A stretch of 34,346 nt of DNA, taken from assembly GCA_020352215.1 (NCBI GenBank), contig CP070675.1:5358685-5393030 (forward strand). The letters run 5' to 3'. The DNA comes from Phycisphaerales bacterium. Its GTDB lineage: Bacteria; Planctomycetota; Phycisphaerae; Sedimentisphaerales; Anaerobacaceae. The position numbers were made by a program, and so were the translations under genes. This document shows, piece by piece, positions 17,193-26,352 of this stretch. The notes beneath the pieces are model-generated. The model ran no database searches. It worked only from the letters and a program-made list of their open reading frames with translations, and was not told the DNA's origin. Every line of letters starts with the position of its first letter. The first letter of the stretch is position 1.

Positions 17193-17210
17193 ATTAGAAA
17201 AACTCCTCTC

Positions 17211-20200
17211 TTAGGCTTCTTCCAACGCGGCTTCCACCATCGCACCCAACTGTTCCAGCTTGAAACTGCGAACGAATATTCCCTTCTTCGGGCACGTGGC
17301 CATGCACACCCCGCAACCTTTGCACAATGCTCCGTCTCTTTCGACGGTCTTCTTAATATCGCCCTTGTACATGTATTCTATCAGTGTTAACGCGTTGTAC
17401 GGACACGGATCGATGCAGTAAGCACACCCGTCGCAGTTCTCATCTACCACCTCTGATATTGTGGCTTCCAACTCGATTTCGTCTTTGGACAGGATAGTAG
17501 CCGCCCTCGCCGCCGCCGCATCTGCCTGGGCGATGCTTTCTTCGACCGATTTCGGGCAGTGAGCCAAGCCGCACATGAACACGCCATCGGTGGCAAAATC
17601 TACAGGCCTGAGCTTCATATGGGCCTCAAGGAAGAACTTATCCTGGTTAAGGGGTATCTTGAACAGCTTGCCCACCTCGTCAACACGCTCGTCGGGGATG
17701 ATAGCGGGGGCAAGCACTACCAGATCACAGTCTACACAAACCGGGGCGTTCAGAATGGGGTCCACAGAGGATACGCTGAGAGTGCCGTCTTTAACGGACA
17801 CCTCCGGCTTCTGATTCTCCTCGTAGCGGATAAAGCGTACGCCTTTTTCTCTTGCCTTTCTGTAGTGCTCTTCCAGCAAGCCGTATGTTCTGATGTCGCG
17901 GTAGAGTATACAGACATCGGTCTCGGGCCGCATGTCCTTCAGAGCAATGGCATTCTTAATCGCCTGCGAACAACAGATGCGGCTACAATACGGCCGCGCC
18001 TCTTCTCTCGAACCGACGCACTGAATCATCACAACCGACTTGAGGTTCTGAAGTTCAGGTTTGCCCTCCGCGATCCACTCTTCAAGACAGCGCTGTGTGA
18101 GAACACGAGGGTCTTTGCCATGAAGGTATTCGGTCGGCTCATATTCATTGGCCCCGGTCGCAATGATAGCGACACCATGCGACACTTCTTTTTCAGTGCT
18201 GTTGCGCTGTATGGTGGACTTGAAATTGCCCACAGACCCATCAACGGCAGAGACCTTGCTTTCCAGATACACATCGATCTTAGGATGAGAGTCGATCCTC
18301 CCAACGGCGTCGGTCAGCTTCTCCTGAGGATCGTCGCCGCTGAGCAAGCTGTGTATATGTCTGAAGTTGCCACCCAACTGCTGCTCTTTTTCAACCAGAT
18401 GTACCTTAAATCCCTGGTCCGCCAGGTTGAGGGCAGCGGTCATCCCAGCCAGGCCACCACCGATTACAAGAGCCTCATTGTTTACCTTCAGGTGGCCCTT
18501 GACCAGAGGTTCCAGCAATCTTGCCTTGGCTACGGCTATCCTCACAAGGTCTCTCGCTTTTCGGGTAGCCATTTCCGGCTCATGCATATGCACCCAAGTA
18601 CACTGGTCGCGGATATTGGCCATCTCAAACAAGTATTCATTGAGGCCGGCTTGGCGACACGTATTGCGGAAGAGCGGCTCATGGGTTCTCGGACTACACG
18701 ACGCGACGATTACACGGTTGAGGTCATGCTCGGCAATTAGCTGGCTAATTCTCTCCTGAGTGTCGGTGGAGCATGTATAGAGATTGTCCTCTGCATAGAC
18801 AACATTGGGCAAGGTCTTGGCGTACTCGACGACACCCGGCACGTCGGCAAAGCCGCCAATGTTCCTGCCACAGTGGCAGACAAACACACCGATGCGGGGG
18901 GGCTGGCCACTTACATCTTTCTCTGGCGGATACTCCCTGTGTGTGATTAGAGTGCCCCGTTCTCTCGTAAGAAGTGCCATGGCTTTGGCGGCGCCTGCTG
19001 ATGCCTCTATCACCGTTTCCGGGATATCCTTCGGCGAAGCAAAAGGCCCACAGACATAGACTCCTGGCTTTGAAGTCTCGACCGGAGCCAGGCCCTGTGT
19101 GGCGGCGAAGCCGTACTGGTCAAGTTCTATACCACATTTCTCAGCAAGCTCACGGACCTCTTCAGGAGGCCTTATGCCCGTTGAGAGAACTACCATGTCA
19201 AACTCTTCGGTTGCGATTTCGCCATCAGCCCCTTGGTACGTGATTCTTAGGTTCTTCGTTCCGGGCACCTCCTTGATCGAAGAGGGGCGACAACGAACAT
19301 ACTTAACGCCAAGCTCCTTGGCACGCTCATAATAGGCATCGAATCCTTTGCCAAAAGCACGCATATCGATGAAGAAGACGGTGCAATCGAGATCGGGGGC
19401 GTGCTCTTTGGCAATAATTGCTTCTTTGGTTGCATACATGCAGCAAACTGAGGAACAATAGTTGCATTCCAGCTCTCGCGATCCGACACACTGTACCCAC
19501 GCCATCTTCTTGGGATGTTTCTGGTCGGACGACCGCAGGACTTCGCCCAGATACGGTCCGCTGGCTGAAAGAAGACGTTCGAACTGGAGGCTTGAGATTA
19601 CGTTGGGGTACCTGCTATAACCAAGTTCTTTCTTAAGGTCAGGATCGAATTGCTCAAATCCCGGGGACAGGACCACCGCACCGACGTCTACCTCTTCGAA
19701 TTCATCCTGTTGCTCATAGTCAATGGCGTTGGCCTCACAGAAGTTCTCACAAGACTTACATACGTCCTTAAGAAAGTGCATGCAAGTGTTTCGATCGATC
19801 ACGGCCACTTTCGGTATCGCCTGAGCGAACGGAATGTAGATCGAAGAACGAGGGGAAAGACCCATGTCATAGTCGGACATGATGGGTCTGGGCTTGTTTA
19901 GCGTCACCTCAGTCAGATCCACCGCGTCCGTCGGGCAGACCACCTGACAGGCGCCGCACGTAATGCAAATTTGCGAGTGCTTATCATAGGGTACAGCTAT
20001 CTCTCGGGCCGAACCTCGATTGGCAAAGCTCACGGCGCCGACCCCCATCCGCTCTTCGCATACCCTCGCACAGAGTCCGCAGAGGATACAGTCATCGTCC
20101 TTCTTGGGAAAGCGAGATTCCTCGATACCCGACTCCGCTGCCATCTCTTTTATCCGCTCTGAATCCGGGCAGCGGGCCAACAACAGTTCGAGCATTACCC

Positions 20201-20456
20201 GACGGGCCTTCAAGACTCTCTCTGTGTCGGTACGGACAGTCAATCCCTCCTGGGCGGGGTAGACACACGAGGCCTGGATGATTGAACCGCGAGACCCGGT
20301 AAGTTCAACCAGGCAAACGCGGCACGCGCCGTAGGGGGCCAGGGATTTATGGTAGCAGAGTGTGGGAATATGGATGCCAAGTTTATCTGCCGCCTGTAGG
20401 ACGGTCGAACCCTCGTCAACCTCAACCTGCTTGTCGTCGATCGTCAGTTTAATCAT
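17211..20456 (-). CDS. hdrA: NuoG-like/HdrA fusion with one partial and one complete HdrA
   Basis: A 1081-residue fusion. Residues 1-95 are a NuoG-type [2Fe-2S] domain (Cys34, 45, 48, 64). Residues 120-180 carry two [4Fe-4S] sites (Cys123/126/129/133 and 164/167/170/174). Residues about 195-505 match the C-terminal half of an HdrA, starting at the 'SIYIPFAQAIPKVAVID' point and including 'VQCVGSRE', but lack the dinucleotide-binding glycine motif that should precede it. Residues about 520-1081 are a complete HdrA: the 'VFVCHCGRNIGG' domain, the FAD motif GGGLAG (666-671), a second 'IQCVGSREE' segment and two C-terminal [4Fe-4S] motifs (1008-1018, 1045-1055). HdrA holds the bifurcating flavin. 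The gene overlaps the preceding ATPase gene by four bases. The missing half of the first HdrA is fused to NuoE in the gene at 26739-27629. Confidence 0.93.
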   Translation of the reverse strand: MIKLTIDDKQVEVDEGSTVLQAADKLGIHIPTLCYHKSLAPYGACRVCLVELTGSRGSIIQASCVYPAQEGLTVRTDTERVLKARRVMLELLLARCPDSERIKEMAAESGIEESRFPKKDDDCILCGLCARVCEERMGVGAVSFANRGSAREIAVPYDKHSQICITCGACQVVCPTDAVDLTEVTLNKPRPIMSDYDMGLSPRSSIYIPFAQAIPKVAVIDRNTCMHFLKDVCKSCENFCEANAIDYEQQDEFEEVDVGAVVLSPGFEQFDPDLKKELGYSRYPNVISSLQFERLLSASGPYLGEVLRSSDQKHPKKMAWVQCVGSRELECNYCSSVCCMYATKEAIIAKEHAPDLDCTVFFIDMRAFGKGFDAYYERAKELGVKYVRCRPSSIKEVPGTKNLRITYQGADGEIATEEFDMVVLSTGIRPPEEVRELAEKCGIELDQYGFAATQGLAPVETSKPGVYVCGPFASPKDIPETVIEASAGAAKAMALLTRERGTLITHREYPPEKDVSGQPPRIGVFVCHCGRNIGGFADVPGVVEYAKTLPNVVYAEDNLYTCSTDTQERISQLIAEHDLNRVIVASCSPRTHEPLFRNTCRQAGLNEYLFEMANIRDQCTWVHMHEPEMATRKARDLVRIAVAKARLLEPLVKGHLKVNNEALVIGGGLAGMTAALNLADQGFKVHLVEKEQQLGGNFRHIHSLLSGDDPQEKLTDAVGRIDSHPKIDVYLESKVSAVDGSVGNFKSTIQRNSTEKEVSHGVAIIATGANEYEPTEYLHGKDPRVLTQRCLEEWIAEGKPELQNLKSVVMIQCVGSREEARPYCSRICCSQAIKNAIALKDMRPETDVCILYRDIRTYGLLEEHYRKAREKGVRFIRYEENQKPEVSVKDGTLSVSSVDPILNAPVCVDCDLVVLAPAIIPDERVDEVGKLFKIPLNQDKFFLEAHMKLRPVDFATDGVFMCGLAHCPKSVEESIAQADAAAARAATILSKDEIELEATISEVVDENCDGCAYCIDPCPYNALTLIEYMYKGDIKKTVERDGALCKGCGVCMATCPKKGIFVRSFKLEQLGAMVEAALEEA

Positions 20457-20911
20457 TTTCTGTTTATCTCTCTTGTGTCAAAGCGATAGGTGGAATCATT
20501 CCTCTTGTGTTCGTAAAGAAACTCGATATGGGGGTTACCGGCAATAAGGGTGCGGATGGTCTCGTGAATGTCCCCTGCGGGTTTGCAGTCCGGATGGCTA
20601 AGGCGAAAGATCGCCTTGACCGTTGTTCCCCCACCGGGTGCCGAGCTCAACTCGACCTTCCCGTCCGCCTGCTGAGCAGCTTGGGCCAGCAAAGACAGCC
20701 CTAAACCGACTTCGCGTGTCGTCCTGGTTGTGAAGAAGGGGTCAATCGCTTTTTTTAGGGTCTGCTCGTCCATACCCTTACCGTCGTCCTTAATCTCCAC
20801 AGTCAACAAGTCCTTAATCTGATCTTCCTCAATCCTGATTTCAATCCTCTTCGCCGAAGCAGAAATCGAGTTTTCTGCGATATCCAAGATGTGTAGGGAC
20901 AAATCCTGCAT
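20453..20911 (-). CDS. Stand-alone histidine-kinase-like ATPase
   Basis: A 152-residue GHKL ATP-binding domain without a phospho-acceptor histidine region. The N box is 'HILDIAENSISASAKR', G1 'KDDGKGMDEQTL', then 'DPFFTTRTTREVGLGLSLLAQAA' (G2) and a 'GGGTTVKAIFRL' end. Lone GHKL domains like this accompany NADH-linked hydrogenase operons (HydABC type) of Firmicutes and Thermotogae; their job there is not settled but is thought to be regulatory. It overlaps the NuoG/HdrA gene by four bases and follows the PHP gene by five, so all three are translationally coupled. AAGGAG lies somewhat far (about 15 bases) upstream, inside the end of the PHP gene. Confidence 0.88.
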   Translation of the reverse strand: MQDLSLHILDIAENSISASAKRIEIRIEEDQIKDLLTVEIKDDGKGMDEQTLKKAIDPFFTTRTTREVGLGLSLLAQAAQQADGKVELSSAPGGGTTVKAIFRLSHPDCKPAGDIHETIRTLIAGNPHIEFLYEHKRNDSTYRFDTREINRK

Positions 20912-20916
20912 CCAAT

Positions 20917-21633
20917 TTACGCAACTCTCCTTCCCAATTCATTGCGCACCGCTTTCTTAATTTCATCGAGCGACAGGTCATCTATAACAAAGCAAGTAAA
21001 ACTCTTTCCTATATCCTCCAAGAAATGTGCATCAGAAGAACTTACAATTGGGTAGCCGTAGCGCTGTTCCGGGGAGGATGAGGTCGATACTTCCAAGGCA
21101 TCCAGCTCCAATCCTTCAGGTATGAACCCCAACTGACCGATCAGGCTAAATCGCTCACGGTCGATGTGAGAGGCTATCGCCAAGCCCTCCCATCGGTGAA
21201 TCGCCTCCACAACCTGCTCCAAGGTCAGAGTAGTGGCCCCGATCAGAAGTCTACTGCTCGAACCCACGACACGACCCCACTCATCAACTATCGTCTGAGG
21301 GCCAAAGGCCTGCTCACAATTCTCACCGGGTAGGTTTTCGTAGACTGTATCTTGCAGATGCATCAGATCCCGCTCCGTGTTGAACAGCCCCAGGACATGA
21401 ACCTCTTCCGCAGAGGTTACCTCCATGCCGGGAATGACTGGAAGTCCTTCTCTTCGCCCGGCTTCCACCACCGCGGCTACATTCTCTGCGGAATTATGAT
21501 CGCATACACCGATCATATCCAAACCCACTTTCTTAGCCTGTTCTACTATAGCCTTTGCCTGCATCTGATCGTCGGCGCACGGAGAAAGGCAAGTGTGCAG
21601 ATGGAGATCTACTCTTACCTTCCTCATTATCAC
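20917..21633 (-). CDS. PHP-domain phosphoesterase-like protein
   Basis: A 238-residue protein of the PHP (polymerase and histidinol phosphatase) superfamily. Metal-ligand motifs are 'VDLHLHTCLSPCADD', 'GVCDHNSAEN', 'PGMEVTSAEEVHVLGLF', 'IASHIDRERFSL' and 'IVSSSDAHFLEDIG'. The fold usually hydrolyses phosphoesters. In NADH-linked hydrogenase operons a PHP protein regularly accompanies DRTGG and GHKL ATPase genes, and its substrate there is unknown. It shares an ATGA overlap with the preceding DRTGG gene. Confidence 0.9.
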   Translation of the reverse strand: MIMRKVRVDLHLHTCLSPCADDQMQAKAIVEQAKKVGLDMIGVCDHNSAENVAAVVEAGRREGLPVIPGMEVTSAEEVHVLGLFNTERDLMHLQDTVYENLPGENCEQAFGPQTIVDEWGRVVGSSSRLLIGATTLTLEQVVEAIHRWEGLAIASHIDRERFSLIGQLGFIPEGLELDALEVSTSSSPEQRYGYPIVSSSDAHFLEDIGKSFTCFVIDDLSLDEIKKAVRNELGRRVA

Positions 21634-21971
21634 ATTCCGGCAACCCCGAGACTGTACAGCTTTCCGACCAACTCAAACGTCGCCATCTCGGTCACCATAA
21701 TCGGGACATTCTCTGTCTCTGCCTTGTCGACGGTCTCCTGTTCCGGCTCTCTAGCATTCACCAAGATGATTCCAGCCAGACCCTTCATACTTGCCACTGC
21801 CACAATATTCTGATGAACCTGCAAAGTAACCCAGAGATTCCCTTCGTTGCCATGGGCTAAGACGTCACTGATAAGATCGCTGGCGTATCCGCCGGTCACC
21901 TCGCGGTCCAAGTGCCCCTTCGCAGACCTGACGTCCAGATTTAGCTCTTGAATCAATTCAGTTAGCTTCAC
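21630..21971 (-). CDS. DRTGG-domain protein, second copy
   Basis: A 113-residue DRTGG domain (PF07085-like), a fold also found in phosphotransacetylase N-termini and thought to bind a small ligand. The hallmark is 'EVTGGYASDLISDVLAHGNEGNLWVTLQVH', with 'GIILVNAREPEQETVDKAETENVPIMVTEMATFELVGKLY' at the C-terminal side. The GTG at 21971 is preferred over the ATG at 21989: GGGAG is suitably spaced, and the protein then begins 'MKLTELIQELNL' like its paralogue at 22918-23274. It overlaps the end of the CBS-ATPase gene by 14 bases. A regulatory role in the hydrogenase operon is known by association only. Confidence 0.88.
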   Translation of the reverse strand: MKLTELIQELNLDVRSAKGHLDREVTGGYASDLISDVLAHGNEGNLWVTLQVHQNIVAVASMKGLAGIILVNAREPEQETVDKAETENVPIMVTEMATFELVGKLYSLGVAGM

Positions 21972-22896
21972 TTTTGGCTCCCTCTTCAATAGAAATGCAA
22001 ATGCTCAGCCGCGTTCCTTTGCCCAAAGCAGATCTCAGGTCCATTTTGTCGGAGCACTTCAAGATGTTGTTCAGGCCCATGCCGGCACCAAAGCCCAACT
22101 CTCTAACCCATTCCGGAGCAGTTGAATACCCCGGTCGCATGACCTTATCAACATCAGGTATTCCGGGGCCTGAATCTTCCACTCTCACAGCTATCTCGTG
22201 AGGCTGAACACGAACACGTATCCTTCCGCCGTCAGTGTAGATGATCAAGTTCATCTCTGCCTCGTAGGTGGCAATAGCAACCCGACGAACAATTTGAGGG
22301 TTTAGGCCCAGGCGTCGCAACGTGGCCTTCAACCGGCTGGCGCTTTCACCAGCTCGCTTGAAATCATGACCCATCACATCATATCGAAAGAAGAGCACAC
22401 TCTTATCTGCCAGAATATCCTCAAAGAAGTGCTGCTCTTCGTGGCGCTGGTTTTCTTCTTTGTAATAATCGATCTCAAGTTTTCTAAGGAGCCCTTCAAC
22501 AATATCGCCCTTCGTAATAATGCCCAGGAGTCTCTCGCTCTTGCGGTCAAGAACTGCGAACCGGCCAAAGCCAAGCTGGTCAAACCTGTTGACCGCAAGG
22601 ATCAATGGTTCGTCGGAATAAAGCGTTTGGACATTTCTGGTCATTTTTTCACCGATGGGGCAATCCTGCTCTCGCTCAGCCATCCACCTAATGAAGTCGT
22701 CAAGACTGATTATGCCCACCAGTTTGTCGCCTTCCACGACCGGTGTCCCCGAGATGCGTTTCTCCCGCAAGATCCGCCTTAGCTCACTCATAGGTGTCTG
22801 CGGACTTACGGTAATGACGTTGCCCTTCATTACGTCGCACACTCGGATTTCATAGATCAGTTCCTGAATCTTGCCGATATTGCCATCTGCAGCCAC
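21958..22896 (-). CDS. CBS-pair protein fused to a GHKL ATPase domain
   Basis: A 312-residue protein. Residues 18-145 are a pair of CBS domains ('VCDVMKGNVITVSPQTPMSELRRILREKRISGTPVV' and 'MTRNVQTLYSDEPLILAVNRF...FAVLD'), which usually bind adenosine nucleotides. Residues about 170-305 are a GHKL ATPase of the anti-sigma-factor-kinase type ('RRVAIATYEAEMNLIIYT', 'VEDSGPGIPD', 'GFGAGMGLNNI'). The combination can sense ATP/AMP or NAD(H) and switch a partner protein. It starts with a GTG (22896) behind GAGGA. It lies between two DRTGG genes, an arrangement I associate with NADH-dependent hydrogenase operons. Confidence 0.9.
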   Translation of the reverse strand: MAADGNIGKIQELIYEIRVCDVMKGNVITVSPQTPMSELRRILREKRISGTPVVEGDKLVGIISLDDFIRWMAEREQDCPIGEKMTRNVQTLYSDEPLILAVNRFDQLGFGRFAVLDRKSERLLGIITKGDIVEGLLRKLEIDYYKEENQRHEEQHFFEDILADKSVLFFRYDVMGHDFKRAGESASRLKATLRRLGLNPQIVRRVAIATYEAEMNLIIYTDGGRIRVRVQPHEIAVRVEDSGPGIPDVDKVMRPGYSTAPEWVRELGFGAGMGLNNILKCSDKMDLRSALGKGTRLSICISIEEGAKSEAN

Positions 22897-22917
22897 TCTA
22901 AAGTATCCTCTTGAATG

Positions 22918-23274
22918 TTACTCTGTGTATTCAGAACAACCAGGAAGTCCCCTGCGGTATAACCGACCACAAGATTCAAACATGGGCAAAGGCGTCGTCA
23001 GTAGCGGGATATTCTTGGATTCAGCCATGTCAATAGTCTCTTGGTCGGGCTTTTTCCCGCGGACAAAACATATGGCTCCAAGGTCAGTCATTTCAGCTGT
23101 GCGAACCACCTGTGGATTAGTCAATCCGGTCAACAGGAGAGACCCAGACTTCATGAAGGCCAGAACATCACTCATCAGGTCAGACCCACACGCCATCTCA
23201 ATATCCTTCTCCCGTAGCCCAATTCCTGCGACTATCTCCGCTCCAAGGATCCTCTCTATATCCTTCAACTTCAT
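22918..23274 (-). CDS. DRTGG-domain protein, first copy
   Basis: A 118-residue DRTGG-domain protein ('MACGSDLMSDVLAFMKSGSLLLTGLTNPQVVRTAEM', 'GAICFVRGKKPDQETIDMAESKNIPLLTTPLPMFESCGRLY'). It is a paralogue of the protein at 21630-21971, with the same length and the same 'PDQETID/PEQETVD' and 'PMFESCGRLY/ATFELVGKLY' blocks. The ATG overlaps the stop of the NuoF/GltD gene (ATGA). Two copies flanking the CBS-ATPase gene suggest they act as a pair, possibly as a ligand-binding heterodimer; this is inference. Confidence 0.88.
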   Translation of the reverse strand: MKLKDIERILGAEIVAGIGLREKDIEMACGSDLMSDVLAFMKSGSLLLTGLTNPQVVRTAEMTDLGAICFVRGKKPDQETIDMAESKNIPLLTTPLPMFESCGRLYRRGLPGCSEYTE

Positions 23275-26200
23275 GAGGCGACGTCCTCTTCGACAAGCTC
23301 CAGATCACATCGCAGGCAACGTTTTGCCTCTCTGACCGCCATTTCCTCGGTGAATCCCAGCTCTACTTCCTGGAAATTGCCCGACCGTTCCCCTAATGAC
23401 AGTAGCGGCATTGAAGGCTTCTTCAGGCCTTCAATCTCTTCGTCAGTCAATTCAACGGCTTCAACCCGTGCGGCCGGCCGGGTCACTTTGTATTCCCACT
23501 CCACGGGAAGTTCCTGGATATACTTATGTATCATCTCAGCAGCAATCTTTCCATGAGCCATCGCCGATACAACGGTGCCCGGACCGCTGACTACGTCGCC
23601 GCCGGCAAATACCCCTTCCACTCCGGAACTGAGGGTCTCCTGACAGACTTCGATGGTGTTGCGCTCAGAGACACTCAGGTCCCTGCCAATCGACAGCACG
23701 CTCAGGTCCGGCTCTTGTCCAATTGCCGGCATTAGAGTATCGATCTCAACGGCAAATTCCGATCCTTCAATCGGAACAGGCCTTCTTCTGCCGCTGCGAT
23801 CGACGTCTCCCAGTTCCATTCTGATGCACTCGATTCCTGTCAATCTGCCATTACCAGACAAGACCCTTACCGGGGCAGCCAGAAATTGAATCTCGATCCC
23901 CTCCTTGATCGCCTCTTCGATCTCTTCTTTGGCCGCAGGCATCTCCCTCCTTGTCCTCCTATACAGTATCTTCACATCCTTGCCCATTCGCTTCGCGACT
24001 CTGGCAGCATCAATAGCGGCGTCTCCTCCACCAATAACAGCCACTTTCTCTCCGATCTTGACGTCTCGCCCAAGATTGAGCTCCCGCAGAAAGTCCACCG
24101 CATCAATGACCTGTGGCGACTCTTCACCCTCAATTCTCATCTTTAGTCCTTTGTGAGCTCCGGTCGCGACGAATACGGCATCATATTTTGCCCGGAGCTC
24201 TGAGATCTGCATGTCTTTGCCCGCGGTGGTATTCGTCTTGATCTCCACACCCAGTTTCTTAATACACTCAATTTCCCAGTTTAGGATGTCCTTGGGCAGC
24301 CGGTAGTCCGGTATACCAACGGCAAGCATGCCGCCCGCTACCGGCAGCGACTCAAGAATGGTGACTGAGTATCCCTCAAGAGCAAGATAGTAGGCGCATG
24401 TCAGGCCCGCCGGTCCCGAACCGACCACAGCCACTCGTTCGGGCCTGGTCTGTTTTGGCTTGGGCGCCACATCAAGGCCCTTTTCTCGTTCATAATCGGC
24501 CAAGAATCTCTTAAGCGACCGAATAGAGATCGCGTCTCCACCGCCCTCACCAGCTCGGCACTTGGCCTCACAGCTGGCGTTACACACCCTGCCACAAACC
24601 GAGGGCAAAGGATTTTCCCTCCTTACAATCTCTATGGCCTCCTCGAACTTCCCTTGTGCAATAAGGCCAACATAGCAGGGAACATCTTGCTCCAAGGGGC
24701 AGGTGTGCTGGCAAGGCGAGGAGATGATCCCCTTACAGACCGCCGCCGGGCATCTCTTGTACTTGATGTGGGCCTCGTACTCATCCCTGAAATGGAGCAG
24801 TGTGCTCAGTACAGGGTTGGGCAGGGTCTGTCCTAAACCGCACATGGATGCTTCTTTGATAGCGTTGCCCAATTCCTCAAGAATTACCAAGTCTTCGTCT
24901 TCTCCCTCCCCCCTAGATATCTTCTCCAGCGTCTTCAGGAGCACCTCTGAGCCTTCCCGACAAGCTGTACACTTCCCACACGACTCGTCATTGGTGAATT
25001 CAAGGAAGTACTTGGCGATATCAACTATGCACGTATCCTCATCCATCACAACCATGCCCCCGGAACCCATGATCGCGCCCACCTCTTTCAGACGCTCGTA
25101 GTCTACTGGCATATCTAACAAATGCCTCGGGATAAAGCCGCCGGAAGGCCCTCCCGTCTGGACCGCCTTTAATGTCTTTCCCCAGGGGATCCCCCCTCCT
25201 ATGTCGTATACGATCTCCCGCAGCGTGATGCCCATCGGCACCTCAACTAAACCGGCATTGTTTATATTGCCTGCCAACGAGAAAACCTTCGTTCCTTTTG
25301 AGGTATCAGTCCCAATTTCTGAAAACCACGTCGCTCCCCAATTGATTATGACCGGGATATTCGCCCAGGTCTCAACATTGTTGATGTTCGTTGGCTTCTC
25401 CCAAAGCCCCGATTGGGCAGGGAAAGGCGGGCGTATGTGCGGCTCAGGGGGCCTGCCCTCGATCGAAGCAATCAACGAGGTCTCTTCTCCACATACGAAG
25501 GCTCCTGCGCCTCTAAAAATGTCCACATCAAAATCGAATCCCGAACCAAATATATCCTCTCCCAACAAACCGTATTCGCGCGCCTGACTAACAGCGGTCT
25601 CCATACGCTCAATTGCCAGTGGATATTCGATCCTCACGTATATATAGCCCTTGGACGCGCCGATAGCGTAGGCGCCGATGGCCATGCCCTCAAGAATAGA
25701 ATGCGGATCGGCCTCTATGATACTTCGATCCATGAACGCGCCCGGGTCCCCTTCGTCGGCATTACATATGACGTATTTTGGCTGGCCCTCCGACTTTCGG
25801 CAAAACTCCCACTTCGACCCAGTCGGGAATCCCGCACCCCCTCGTCCTCGAAGTCCCGCTTCCTTTATCGTTTCTATAACGTCCTCGGGATCCATCGAGG
25901 TCAGAGCCGTCGCCAACGCCTTGTACCCGTCTCTGGCAATGTACTCTTCAATTTTGTCGGGGTCGATCATACCGCGATTTCGCAGCGCGATCAGTCTCTG
26001 ATCCTTGAAAAACGGAATGGCGCGAAGCTCCGGAATTGGGGCCTGCTCACCGGGAGGAACATACATCAAGTCTCTTACGGGTCTTCCCTTCAAGAAATGC
26101 TCTTCGACGAGATGAGGAATGTCCTCCTTTTTGAGCTGTTGATAGAAGATGCCATCAGGTTGAACGATGAGGATCGGGCCTCTCACACAAAGGCCACTCG

Positions 26201-26339
26201 CCCCCGTCGGAACTATTAGGATGTCGGTTTCCAAGTCGCGCTGTTGTATCTCAGCTTCCAAAGCATCCTTTATCTGCAAGGAACCGTTTGAGATGCAGTT
26301 CGTGCACGTACATATCATCGCGTTCGCTCTATAGGGCAT
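23271..26339 (-). CDS. NuoF-like diaphorase fused to a GltD/NfnB-like flavoprotein
   Basis: A 1022-residue fusion. Residues 1-90 are a thioredoxin-like [2Fe-2S] domain (CTCTNC at 10-15 and Cys51). Residues 100-525 are NuoF-like, with the FMN/NADH motif GRGGAGFPTG (165-174), 'ICNADEGDPGAF' (191-202) and the [4Fe-4S] ligands CGKCTAC (454-460) plus Cys500. Residues 530-1022 match GltD/NfnB: iron-sulfur cysteines (543-560 and 582-594), FAD motif VGSGPAG (639-645), NAD(P) motif GGGDAA (769-774) and 'YRRTRREMPA' (792-801), as in NADPH-binding glutamate-synthase small subunits. The ATG at 26339 follows AAGGAG nine bases upstream. It should oxidise or form NADH at the NuoF site, with a second pyridine-nucleotide site in the GltD part. 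It is preceded by the HndB-like gene and followed by the regulatory block. Confidence 0.94.
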   Translation of the reverse strand: MPYRANAMICTCTNCISNGSLQIKDALEAEIQQRDLETDILIVPTGASGLCVRGPILIVQPDGIFYQQLKKEDIPHLVEEHFLKGRPVRDLMYVPPGEQAPIPELRAIPFFKDQRLIALRNRGMIDPDKIEEYIARDGYKALATALTSMDPEDVIETIKEAGLRGRGGAGFPTGSKWEFCRKSEGQPKYVICNADEGDPGAFMDRSIIEADPHSILEGMAIGAYAIGASKGYIYVRIEYPLAIERMETAVSQAREYGLLGEDIFGSGFDFDVDIFRGAGAFVCGEETSLIASIEGRPPEPHIRPPFPAQSGLWEKPTNINNVETWANIPVIINWGATWFSEIGTDTSKGTKVFSLAGNINNAGLVEVPMGITLREIVYDIGGGIPWGKTLKAVQTGGPSGGFIPRHLLDMPVDYERLKEVGAIMGSGGMVVMDEDTCIVDIAKYFLEFTNDESCGKCTACREGSEVLLKTLEKISRGEGEDEDLVILEELGNAIKEASMCGLGQTLPNPVLSTLLHFRDEYEAHIKYKRCPAAVCKGIISSPCQHTCPLEQDVPCYVGLIAQGKFEEAIEIVRRENPLPSVCGRVCNASCEAKCRAGEGGGDAISIRSLKRFLADYEREKGLDVAPKPKQTRPERVAVVGSGPAGLTCAYYLALEGYSVTILESLPVAGGMLAVGIPDYRLPKDILNWEIECIKKLGVEIKTNTTAGKDMQISELRAKYDAVFVATGAHKGLKMRIEGEESPQVIDAVDFLRELNLGRDVKIGEKVAVIGGGDAAIDAARVAKRMGKDVKILYRRTRREMPAAKEEIEEAIKEGIEIQFLAAPVRVLSGNGRLTGIECIRMELGDVDRSGRRRPVPIEGSEFAVEIDTLMPAIGQEPDLSVLSIGRDLSVSERNTIEVCQETLSSGVEGVFAGGDVVSGPGTVVSAMAHGKIAAEMIHKYIQELPVEWEYKVTRPAARVEAVELTDEEIEGLKKPSMPLLSLGERSGNFQEVELGFTEEMAVREAKRCLRCDLELVEEDVAS

Positions 26340-26352
26340 TGTTTTAGTCTCC

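Noticed and set aside
17559..18740. 393-codon plus-strand frame inside the NuoG/HdrA gene
   Set aside because: Antisense to conserved HdrA coding sequence, with no recognisable domain.
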